Source of the DNA: Limnobaculum allomyrinae
Lineage (GTDB): Bacteria > Pseudomonadota > Gammaproteobacteria > Enterobacterales > Enterobacteriaceae
NCBI RefSeq assembly: GCF_016649425.1
Contig: NZ_JADRCR010000005.1
Span: forward strand, 255,527 to 319,526
Direction: 5' to 3'
DNA: 64,000 bases
Shown piece by piece: positions 9,180 to 16,339 of this stretch; positions within the stretch are counted from its first letter, which is position 1, and each line of letters starts with the position of its first letter. The notes under the pieces were generated by a model, which was not told the DNA's origin, did not search any database, and was given only the letters and a program-made list of their open reading frames with translations. Made by a program: the position numbers and the translations under genes.

Positions 9180-9647
9180 CTAATGCTGGCAGCAGCGTTT
9201 GCCGCCGTGTTGGTGGCAGCCTTCGGTTTTTTCGCCGGTTTCATGCTCTTCGCCATGGTGGCAGCCACATCCGCCGGACTCTTTTTTAGTTTCATAGTTT
9301 GCGGAGCGACGACCTTGTGATGAGTCGGTCAGGGCGGTCAAGGGTAAGTTTTCAGTAGCGCCTAATATTTGGGGGTCTAACTGGCTATGGTCGATTTGAA
9401 ATACTTCCAGATTACGATCCAGCAATTTGCCTAACATGCGTTCACCAATATTGCGGGTGATGACGCGTTCTGTTTTTTGTTTGCCAAGCAGATTCAGTAA
9501 GGCTTTTTTACCGGCACAGCCAGATTCGCGAGCAGGATTGATATGGTGACATATCACGCGGCCTTCGCCGTTGATAAAAATAAAGCTGTCTGCTTTGGTA
9601 AAGTGCCCGGCAATGCGGTCATGGCTAATGGGTACGGCAGTTATCAT
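9180..9647 (-). CDS. NifX/NifB-type dinitrogenase iron-molybdenum cofactor-like protein
   Basis: 155 residues. The N-terminal 110 residues match the small RNase-H-like metallocluster-binding domain shared by NifX, NafY and the NifB C-terminus: MITAVPISHDRIAGHFTKAD at the start, then the conserved region around CAGKKALLNLL. The last 30 residues form a Cys/His-rich tail with CGCHHGEEH and later CCQH. No nitrogenase genes are present, so a nitrogenase role is not implied; in other genomes this domain occurs with DUF134 proteins. Its start codon is two bases after the stop of the DUF134 gene, so they form an operon, probably for binding or delivering an iron-sulfur or heterometal cluster (inference). 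Confidence 0.83.
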   Translation of the reverse strand: MITAVPISHDRIAGHFTKADSFIFINGEGRVICHHINPARESGCAGKKALLNLLGKQKTERVITRNIGERMLGKLLDRNLEVFQIDHSQLDPQILGATENLPLTALTDSSQGRRSANYETKKESGGCGCHHGEEHETGEKTEGCHQHGGKRCCQH

Positions 9648-9649
9648 GG

Positions 9650-9958
9650 TTAGTTTTCCTTCTCTGTTTTTTCATCTTCAATTTTTCGGTTCATCAGCAG
9701 AGCCTTACCCTGGCTCAGGCATTCCACCACTTTAAATCGCCCGGCTTTGAGTACGTTTGCCAGTGTTTGGCGAGAAACGCCCATCTGTATTGCTGCTTCT
9801 TGTTGTTGCATGCCGAGATAGTCGACCAGACGAAGTGCTTCAAATTCGTCATCATATAGCTGAATCTCATCCAGTAATCGCATCGGGATACCGTTGGGTT
9901 TAAAGCAGCTGTTAGCGGGCTGGCCGCAGATTTTTCGGGGGATTTTTGGTCTCGACAT
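9650..9958 (-). CDS. DUF134 family helix-turn-helix protein
   Basis: 102 residues. The start MSRPKIPRKI with a CxxxxxxxC pair (residues 11 and 18) and the central EFEALRLVDYLGMQQQEAA are hallmarks of DUF134. A sigma-70 region-4-like helix-turn-helix follows (QMGVSRQTLANVL). The function is unproven, and the fold suggests DNA binding, perhaps with a metal site formed by the Cys residues. It is the first gene of the pair with the NifX-like protein. Two near-identical palindromes just upstream are candidate operators for autoregulation. Confidence 0.87.
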   Translation of the reverse strand: MSRPKIPRKICGQPANSCFKPNGIPMRLLDEIQLYDDEFEALRLVDYLGMQQQEAAIQMGVSRQTLANVLKAGRFKVVECLSQGKALLMNRKIEDEKTEKEN

Positions 9959-9972
9959 AGGGGCTCCTGATT

Positions 9973-10014
9973 GGCATATGCCATATACTTTACGCTTTGT
10001 TTATGGCTTATGCC
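9973..10014 (-). promoter_or_regulatory. Twin palindromes upstream of the DUF134 gene
   Basis: GGCATATGCC at 9973-9982 and GGCTTATGCC at 10005-10014, with centres 32 bases apart (three helical turns), lie 15-57 bases before the DUF134 start codon. This arrangement fits a dimeric regulator binding two sites on one DNA face. Autoregulation by the DUF134 protein is inference. Confidence 0.5.
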
Positions 10015-10252
10015 AGAAATTATGTGTGGGGTATAGTCAGAATGATTTGCACAGGAGGGATAATATTTATATATAGCAGCAAGTTGCCGATAAACCCCTG
10101 CAAACCCCACCGTAATTTTCAAATTTTTGCGGTGCAGTGCGAAAAGTTTTCATTTGCCGGTTAATTCTGCTGATTGTGCATTGACCCTTTAGCGGTGCAT
10201 ATATACCGTGTTGTCATCGTCAACGGATAAACGTTGGCGGATTTAAAATAGC

Positions 10253-10287
10253 GAAACCCCGCAGTGGTGGAACACATACGGGGTTTC
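10253..10287 (+). promoter_or_regulatory. Leader hairpin before the two small ORFs
   Basis: Nine-base perfect arms GAAACCCCG (10253-10261) and CGGGGTTTC (10279-10287) enclose 17 bases and end 28 bases before the start of the 44-codon ORF. There is no T-run, so it is more likely a leader structure than a terminator. Confidence 0.4.
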
Positions 10288-10315
10288 TGACCACAACGTT
10301 ATAGGAGCTAACATT

Positions 10316-10450
10316 ATGGCTATTGAGAAGCATACCCAAACTCACCCTGAATTTATACCTTACCCTCGATCCAGTTTCAGATCCGGATCTAAAAAACGAT
10401 CTTCTGTTTCAGCAAGTTGCCTGAAAAAGGGAGGTTTCTGTCATGTTTGA
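10316..10450 (+). CDS. Small ORF, 44 codons, coupled to the next
   Basis: ATG at 10316 has a good site (AGGAG, about nine bases upstream). The peptide begins MAIEKHTQTHPEF and is rich in Ser, Lys and Arg. Its stop overlaps the start of the following ORF by eight bases, a layout typical of translational coupling. No family recognised. It could be a genuine small protein or a leader for the next gene. Confidence 0.4.
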   Translation: MAIEKHTQTHPEFIPYPRSSFRSGSKKRSSVSASCLKKGGFCHV

Positions 10451-10619
10451 TATTACCGATACCACCTCAAACGATCCGTTGGAGCTGGCGGAACAGTGTA
10501 TGGCTCTTGCCAGTGCGGTGATTCATATTGAGCAGGCAGCCGTGAAAGAGTCACTACAGTTTATTCTGCATGAAAAGATGGCAGCGTTGTTCACTGCCCT
10601 TAACCAGCTTGAGCAATGA
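10443..10619 (+). CDS. Small protein, 58 aa, unknown function
   Basis: ATG 10443 is preceded by a strong GGGAGG site at 10430-10435. The protein starts MFDITDTTSNDPLELAEQ and is otherwise almost entirely helical (CMALASAVIHIEQAA, then a second amphipathic helix ending LNQLEQ), acidic and small. It loosely resembles short DUF3077-type proteins, but that assignment is uncertain. It overlaps the 44-codon ORF upstream, so both are probably one transcript that begins after the hairpin at 10253. Confidence 0.5.
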   Translation: MFDITDTTSNDPLELAEQCMALASAVIHIEQAAVKESLQFILHEKMAALFTALNQLEQ

Positions 10620-10633
10620 TAGTTTCAGATGTG

Positions 10634-10663
10634 ATAACGGCTTCCTGTTCGGGAAGCCGTTAT
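10634..10663 (+). terminator. Hairpin after the small ORFs
   Basis: Twelve-base arms (10634-10645 and 10652-10663) are perfect, but no T-run follows on the plus strand. It probably limits transcription between the convergent small-ORF and MORN units. Confidence 0.45.
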
Positions 10664-10690
10664 AGGGGCCGCGATGAGTAATTTGGCAGA

Positions 10691-11470
10691 CTACGGTATC
10701 GGGTTGCCGTTTTCATCCCATTTTTTACTGGTACCTTGCAATTTACCCTGATCGTACAGACTTTCTTCTTTGAGCTGCCCATTTTTATACCAGTATTTCC
10801 ACCAGCCTTGTCTGCTGTGATCGTTAATGTAGCTACCTTCGGACTCTTTTTGACCATTTTCGTACCACCAGACTTCAATTGCTAATTCTTTGTCTCGCTG
10901 ATAGCGTTTTTCAGAACGAGGGAGGCCATCTTTATACCACCAGAGCTCAGTACCTGTGAGATCGCCACTTTTTACTTCTTTAAATAGAATGTTTCCATTC
11001 TCATGCCAGCCAAACCAGATACCAACAGGTACACCGTTAGCATAAAGAAACTCGAACTCTTTCTGCCCATCGGGATACCACCCAATGTAGCGACCATCAA
11101 TACTAATGTTAACCATTGTGTAATCATCCAGTGTTTTGTTGAGATCCTGCGGGTCTCTGATCACAAAAGGTTCCGTGTAGGCATGATGGGTTTGGCTATA
11201 AAAATCCTGAACAATATAGCGTTGTTGATTATCTCTGCTCAGCAAAACCCGATATGTATGGCTGTTGTTTTTATCAGTAACGGTGAAATCCTTAAAGTAA
11301 GCAATAATGCAATTTTCCTGGGAGTTGGTATTACGGCAATCGGGTATATTGGTATGAATGAGTATTGATGAGGTTTGGCTGTAGACAACAGAAATTGAGA
11401 ACAGGGCTGTGAATAACAATAGTGAAAATTTAATGAGCTCTTTTATGTTCTTCCCTGAGAGTGTAGACAT
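10691..11470 (-). CDS. Exported MORN-repeat (YwqK-like) protein
   Basis: 259 residues. A hydrophobic segment at about 13-31 looks like a signal peptide or anchor (FSLLLFTALFSISVVYSQ). The C-terminal half holds at least five MORN_2 repeats of the form GxWxxWxxNGxxxxE, for example GIWFGWHENGNILFKE and GWWKYWYKNGQLKEE. Proteins of this type are often labelled YwqK-family antitoxin; nothing here supports a toxin partner, so that label should not be trusted. It lies downstream of the microcin exporter in the same direction but behind a terminator, so it is probably transcribed separately. Confidence 0.8.
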   Translation of the reverse strand: MSTLSGKNIKELIKFSLLLFTALFSISVVYSQTSSILIHTNIPDCRNTNSQENCIIAYFKDFTVTDKNNSHTYRVLLSRDNQQRYIVQDFYSQTHHAYTEPFVIRDPQDLNKTLDDYTMVNISIDGRYIGWYPDGQKEFEFLYANGVPVGIWFGWHENGNILFKEVKSGDLTGTELWWYKDGLPRSEKRYQRDKELAIEVWWYENGQKESEGSYINDHSRQGWWKYWYKNGQLKEESLYDQGKLQGTSKKWDENGNPIP

Positions 11471-11567
11471 ATAAAGTTATTCTCTGTCTATGTAGTCGGT
11501 ACCGATGGCTATTATTGAAGCAGATTATACAATAGCTTTATACCAGTAAACATTCTGGCTTCGGAAC

Positions 11568-11601
11568 GGATAAATAAACGACCTCAAATATTGAGGTCGT
11601 T
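11568..11601 (-). terminator. Terminator of the microcin export operon
   Basis: Perfect 11-base arms 11577-11587 and 11591-11601 with a three-base loop, read on the minus strand and followed by TATTTAT. It lies 31 bases after the exporter stop codon. Confidence 0.75.
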
Positions 11602-11631
11602 ACAGGAGTCGGAATAGGATTGTCAGTTTGC

Positions 11632-13746
11632 TCAGGACTCGATAGCAGGATCAAGATTAATCACCCGATCGGCGCTCTCAATAGTTGACAGGCGATGGGC
11701 AATAAATATCCGTGTCACTTTTAGCGCCGAAATTGCCGCGTTAATATGCGCTTCATTAGCGGTATCCAGATGGCTGGTGGCTTCATCAAGAAACAGTAAA
11801 CTTGGCCGACGATACAGCGCGCGGGCGATCAGCAAGCGCTGTTTTTGTCCACCGGACAGGCTGCCGCCTAACTCAGTGATCAGTGTTTCGTATCCCATCG
11901 GCATACGTACAATTTCATCATGAATATTGCAATATTTGGCGCATTCAATTACCCAGTCATCCTCTTTTTGCGTTTCAAAACTGGCGATATTATCGGCAAT
12001 GGAACCAGCGAAAAGCTTGTCATCCTGTAATACGCAAGCGATATACCTGCGGTAATTGTTCATACCAATTTTGTTAATATCAATGTTGTTAGCGAGTACT
12101 TCCCCCTGTGAGGGTGACAGTAGCCCCGCCATTACTTTCATCAGTGTGGTTTTACCAATGCCAGATGGGCCAATAATCGCAACGTTTTCTCCCGGTTCTA
12201 TTTTCAAATTCAGATTCGAAAAGATAGGGGCCGAGAGATTGTCATAACGGAATCCTACATTACGAACTTCAAAGCCCAGCGGTTGATGCTCAGGGAATGC
12301 CATATTGTTAGGCTGGGTGGTTTCCGGCTCTGAGAAGACAATATCGGTGAGTCGCTCACTGTGCAGCGACAGCATTTTCAGTTCCAGCGCCAGGTTAATC
12401 AGATTGGCGGAACGTTCAGAGAACTGGCCGCGGTAAGCGTTAAATGCCACAAACATCCCCAGCGTCATATGCCCGTCAATCACCATTGATGCACCCAGCC
12501 ACAGGATAACGATTTGATCCACCATACCCAGTAGCGTATTCATGCCGCCAAACACCATATCGAGCTTGGTGAGCCGAATATTGGCATTGGTAGTATCGAT
12601 ATTCAGATTAAGCCAGTATTGTCCACGGGTGGAGGTCAGACCAAGGGCTTTCAGCGTGCTGATGCCATACAGCGTCTCCATAAAGTGGGAGTTAGCTTTG
12701 GCACCTTTGATAATCTGCTCTTCTGATGCCTGCCGATAATACTGATAGGTGGAAAGGCGCAGGATCATATACAGCACGGTAAAGCCCAGCACCACCCACA
12801 CCAGCCAGCCACCGTACAGCAACATCATAATGAAAACGCCAATGGCCATCAGACTGTCGATGATGCTACTGACTAAATTATGGGTCAGCGTGGTGCGAAT
12901 GGTATCCAGTGAACTAAAGCGGGATTGAATATCACCCAACTTACGTTTTTCAAAGTAAGCAAGGGGGAGCTTCATTAAATGGTCGAACAGACCGGCTTTC
13001 CACTGTACGCCAACCAACGCCTCCATCACTAATGAGGTCCAGGAGCGCAACATACCAACAAAGGTACGAAACAGAATAAAAAACAGTAACCCCAGACAAA
13101 TCAGCCCCAGCAGGTCATGATCTTCCGCCAGAATGACATGGTCCATGACTAACTGAGTCCCTACGGGGATCAGCAAGTTTACCGTTTCGATAACGATAGA
13201 CAGAGCAAACACCTTAATCAGGAATCCTTTCAGACCCTCAATATGGCTCATCATGCTCCACAGGCTTAAACGACTGGTTTGGTTGTAAGGAACAAACTCG
13301 TTGCCCGGCCAAAGTTCCAGTGCCACACCGGTAAAGTGCTGTGACATCTCCTGTTCACTGACGACCCGTCGGCCAAACGCCGGATCGTGCAGAACAAACT
13401 TATTGCGCTTAACCGCCACCAACACCACGAAGTGGTTTAAATCCCAATGCAGAATGCAGGGGGTCTTTAACTGATTAACTTCATTCAGATCCAGCGTTAA
13501 TGCCCGGCTTTTCAGGTTAATTTCGGAAGCGGTATTGATAACTACGCCTAATGTGGCGCCATGGGATGAGATACCAAAGCGGCGGCGCAAATTGAACAGA
13601 TCAACGTTCATACCATAATAACGGCAGATCATAGCCAGACAGGCGAGCCCACACTCTGCAGCTTCGGTTTGCAGTATCTGTGGTACTTTTTTTCGCATGT
13701 TAAAATTCAGGCTTTCTAACAGATGAGTGAAGGTTGCCTTATCCAT
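11632..13746 (-). CDS. C39-peptidase-containing bacteriocin ABC exporter (CvaB-like)
   Basis: 704 residues in three parts. An N-terminal C39 peptidase (1-140) has Cys32 in QTEAAECGLAC, His105 in LHWDLNHFVVL and Asp121 in VLHDPAFG, exactly where CvaB carries its triad. A six-helix transmembrane domain occupies about 160-450. The nucleotide-binding domain has Walker A GPSGIGKTT, signature LSGGQKQR, Walker B LLFLDEA and the H-loop His in FIAHRLS. Such proteins cut double-glycine leaders and pump the peptide through the inner membrane, working with an HlyD-type adaptor and TolC. Its start overlaps the adaptor stop by eight bases. TolC is not encoded here and is presumably elsewhere. Confidence 0.95.
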   Translation of the reverse strand: MDKATFTHLLESLNFNMRKKVPQILQTEAAECGLACLAMICRYYGMNVDLFNLRRRFGISSHGATLGVVINTASEINLKSRALTLDLNEVNQLKTPCILHWDLNHFVVLVAVKRNKFVLHDPAFGRRVVSEQEMSQHFTGVALELWPGNEFVPYNQTSRLSLWSMMSHIEGLKGFLIKVFALSIVIETVNLLIPVGTQLVMDHVILAEDHDLLGLICLGLLFFILFRTFVGMLRSWTSLVMEALVGVQWKAGLFDHLMKLPLAYFEKRKLGDIQSRFSSLDTIRTTLTHNLVSSIIDSLMAIGVFIMMLLYGGWLVWVVLGFTVLYMILRLSTYQYYRQASEEQIIKGAKANSHFMETLYGISTLKALGLTSTRGQYWLNLNIDTTNANIRLTKLDMVFGGMNTLLGMVDQIVILWLGASMVIDGHMTLGMFVAFNAYRGQFSERSANLINLALELKMLSLHSERLTDIVFSEPETTQPNNMAFPEHQPLGFEVRNVGFRYDNLSAPIFSNLNLKIEPGENVAIIGPSGIGKTTLMKVMAGLLSPSQGEVLANNIDINKIGMNNYRRYIACVLQDDKLFAGSIADNIASFETQKEDDWVIECAKYCNIHDEIVRMPMGYETLITELGGSLSGGQKQRLLIARALYRRPSLLFLDEATSHLDTANEAHINAAISALKVTRIFIAHRLSTIESADRVINLDPAIES

Positions 13747-15031
13747 TTACGGGCCCCGTTATGCTCTTTTTGATATCGTAGAAAGGTGAAAGCATCCATT
13801 GGTACAGGGGGCGTTTCTCCAGAAACAGGGTGGTTTGTGCTCTCATACCGCTGGTTAAGCGCAGCTCTTTGTTGGCTAACATAAAGTGGTGGCTGTCCAG
13901 CGCAACAATGACTTTATAGTAAGATTGATCGATTCCACCAGCCGCTGCACGAGGGGCACTGCTGTAGGTGGACATTTCCTGAATAGAGGCTGGTACCGCT
14001 GAAACAGTTTGAACGGTTCCCGGAAATTGACCAAATTTCTGATAGGGGAAAGCATCATAGCGAATATTGATGCGGTCGCCAGGTGATACATAAGGCAGAC
14101 TGTTGTTAGGTAACCAAAGCACCAAATAGTAGGCGTTGATACTGGTTGGAATTAACTGCGCCAGACTATCGCCCGGATTAACCATTTGCCCTTCGGTGAC
14201 GCTCAGTGACTCAATTTTTCCATCGCTGGGCGCATTGATAATCAGCATTCCGGCAGCATCGGCTTCGGTTAATTGGCGCTGTAATTCATTGAGTTGATAT
14301 TGATTTTGTGCAATTTGGTTATCAAAATCGGCAGCGCTGGTAGTAAGTTCGCTTTGCAGATTGCTGATCTTCAGATTTTCCTGAATGATTTGTGTATTCA
14401 GAGCCTGATAGGAACTCTGCTGTTGGTAATAGAGATAACGCTGGTTGTTAAACTGTTCTTTATTCACCAGACCTTGCCGTTGGTATTCTTCATAAGTCTT
14501 CATGCTTTGGCGCATTTCTTCCATGCCCTTTGCAGCGTTATTAACCAAGACTTGAGAATTTTTATTAGCGGCTTCGGATTTAGCGATTTGTTGTTTTATA
14601 TTTTCTTGCGTTGCCTGCTTATTCTTTTCCAGCTTGGCGATGATGCCTTCAACATGAACTACTTGTTTTTCAATGGCTTCTGTGGTGTGAATCGTGACAT
14701 TACCCGAACGTGCAATACGGCTAACGTCTAATTGATACAGTGCAGTGCCTTTGGTCACTTCTACACCAGCATCAACTAAAAGCTTTGAAATAAAACCTTG
14801 TTGCGGAGCAAAGATATTAATCGCCCGGGGCTGAGTGACTATTTCGCCATTAACGTTTATGCGACGGGTATAATTGCCAAAGGCTAACGATATAACCAAA
14901 ACGATAACAAATAAGGTGGAGGCGCAGGCAATAAACCATGCGGGATAGCCGGTGATGAGTAGCGCAGTTCCCGCCCACTTGGCTTTTTGATGTTCAATCG
15001 CTTCCTGGCGAAATAAACGACGCTTTTCCAT
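13739..15031 (-). CDS. HlyD-type membrane fusion protein (CvaA-like)
   Basis: About 430 residues from MEKRRLFRQEA at 15031 (AGGA 11 bases upstream); a frame from 15097 would add 22 residues without support. One inner-membrane helix (about 27-50) precedes a first lipoyl-like half around INIFAPQQGFISKLLVDAG, a long coiled coil (about 100-230, Gln/Lys/Glu-rich) and the second lipoyl half INAPSDGKIESLSVTEGQMV. This is the adaptor that bridges the ABC exporter and TolC across the periplasm. It lies between precursor and exporter, the gene set of colicin V-type export. Confidence 0.93.
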   Translation of the reverse strand: MEKRRLFRQEAIEHQKAKWAGTALLITGYPAWFIACASTLFVIVLVISLAFGNYTRRINVNGEIVTQPRAINIFAPQQGFISKLLVDAGVEVTKGTALYQLDVSRIARSGNVTIHTTEAIEKQVVHVEGIIAKLEKNKQATQENIKQQIAKSEAANKNSQVLVNNAAKGMEEMRQSMKTYEEYQRQGLVNKEQFNNQRYLYYQQQSSYQALNTQIIQENLKISNLQSELTTSAADFDNQIAQNQYQLNELQRQLTEADAAGMLIINAPSDGKIESLSVTEGQMVNPGDSLAQLIPTSINAYYLVLWLPNNSLPYVSPGDRINIRYDAFPYQKFGQFPGTVQTVSAVPASIQEMSTYSSAPRAAAGGIDQSYYKVIVALDSHHFMLANKELRLTSGMRAQTTLFLEKRPLYQWMLSPFYDIKKSITGPVNG

Positions 15032-15098
15032 GTCTGTATAATCCTGATTGTCAATTAAGACATCTCGGTGATTTAGAGCGAAAAATATAAAAAGCAAA

Positions 15099-15126
15099 AA
15101 TGAGAGGCAAAGATGTGCCTCTCATT
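15099..15126 (-). terminator. Attenuating terminator between precursor and export genes
   Basis: Perfect ten-base arms 15099-15108 and 15117-15126; on the minus strand they are followed by TTTTGCTTTTTATATTTTT. It starts 22 bases after the precursor stop and precedes the adaptor gene, so most transcripts would encode only the peptide, with read-through for export proteins. Confidence 0.75.
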
Positions 15127-15147
15127 ATTATTTACTGAGTGGTAGTA

Positions 15148-15384
15148 TTACTTCTTACCAAACAGACCTTTGAACAGGTTTACCAGGTTGCTAACTGCAG
15201 TGATGCCAGCTTCAACAAAGTTACCTAAACCTTGACCAATAGTGCTGCCGATAGTAGCAGCTTGGTTATTCTTGGTGAAAGAACCAACCAGACCACCAAT
15301 TTGACCACCGATAGCAGTTGCTGTATCAGCAATTTTACCAGCACCAGATACTTCTTCTACTTCGTAGCTATGTAATTCACGCAT
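15148..15384 (-). CDS. Candidate class II microcin precursor with double-glycine-type leader
   Basis: 78 residues. The first 15, MRELHSYEVEEVSGA, match the leader pattern cut by C39 exporters: colicin V uses MRTLTLNELDSVSGG, and microcin E492 is cut after Gly-Ala. Cleavage after Gly14-Ala15 would give a 63-residue peptide without cysteine. It is glycine- and alanine-rich with several GxxxG motifs (GGQIGGLVG, GSTIGQGLGNF) and ends in an amphipathic cationic tail (LVNLFKGLFGKK), as expected for a membrane-active bacteriocin. The adaptor and peptidase-exporter genes follow directly. Good ribosome binding site AAGGAT is present. No immunity gene was found in the surrounding kilobase. Activity is inference. 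Confidence 0.82.
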   Translation of the reverse strand: MRELHSYEVEEVSGAGKIADTATAIGGQIGGLVGSFTKNNQAATIGSTIGQGLGNFVEAGITAVSNLVNLFKGLFGKK

Positions 15385-16339
15385 TGTAAAAATCCTTATT
15401 TAAAAGCGACAAATAAATATTTAGTATTAATTGATAAGCTAATACTTAAAGGTAAGTATATTAACTAATATATTGGTTAATGCTTATCGAGAGCGATGCT
15501 AATTGCTAAGTAGTTGGTTGTCAATTAATTGGTTAAATAACTTCCACGCTCCTTTGTTGTTGATTTAATTGTGTTTTTATATTTTCGATCTTGTTTGTTT
15601 TTTTTGATTTTGTGGCATTCTTTTCATTGATTTATTTTTTCTCTATTGTTTTGAAATTTAATTTTTTATTTTGATATCATCATTATGATATTGATTTATA
15701 GAGCTAGTTTTTTATTTTATATTTCCAATTTATTTCTTTTTTTGTTTATTAAATGATTAATTGTAGTCCATAGAAATGTGGCTGCTTCTTGGGAGTTTCA
15801 TTTATTATAAAAAATTAATTATTTTTTTTGTTTAGTGTTTTTTGAACAATTAGTGTGTATCAGATAGAAATCAATCGTTATTGAAGGTTACTGGTAGGGG
15901 ATGATGATAAGTACCAGCAATAGTTTTTTGTGTTGTTATTACAATCATGATAATGAAGAGTTGCTATTTTTTCTCAGTGAAACTTAATTGACTAATTATT
16001 AACCTTGTATTAATAATTTTTCTGATTAGTTAACAGTAGGTATAACAAACGATTAATAGTTTTAATTATCTAATTGAAATTAGTCTTTATTTCAATTGTA
16101 ATTATTTATTTTATAATATATTGAATTTAAATTATTTTTTGATTTTTTCAACACAATTGAATTGATGGTTGGTGCCAATGTGTTGCTATTTTTCTATTTG
16201 TAAATTAATATGTGCCGCAAGGTTTATCTTTAAATATGACACGCTTTTGATTTTTTTATTTTAATTTAATTTGAAATGAAATCATTTTTACAAACATTTA
16301 AAGATCACCAGGGAATTAGTATAATTTTAGGGAGCTATG
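15385..16339. other. Very AT-rich divergent intergenic region
   Basis: About 950 bases between the divergent microcin precursor and autotransporter genes, rich in T-runs. Both strands were scanned for short frames: the longest with any start are 19 to 28 codons and none has a convincing ribosome binding site, so no immunity gene is seen. Regulatory sequences for both flanking genes must lie here; strong AT bias suggests silencing by an H-NS-like protein (inference). Confidence 0.6.

Noticed and set aside
10691..11470. YwqK-family antitoxin label for the MORN protein
   Set aside because: The label comes from database naming; no toxin partner is visible and the protein has a signal-like segment.
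15774..15833. 19-codon hydrophobic frame as a microcin immunity gene
   Set aside because: Too short for known immunity proteins and lacks a ribosome binding site.
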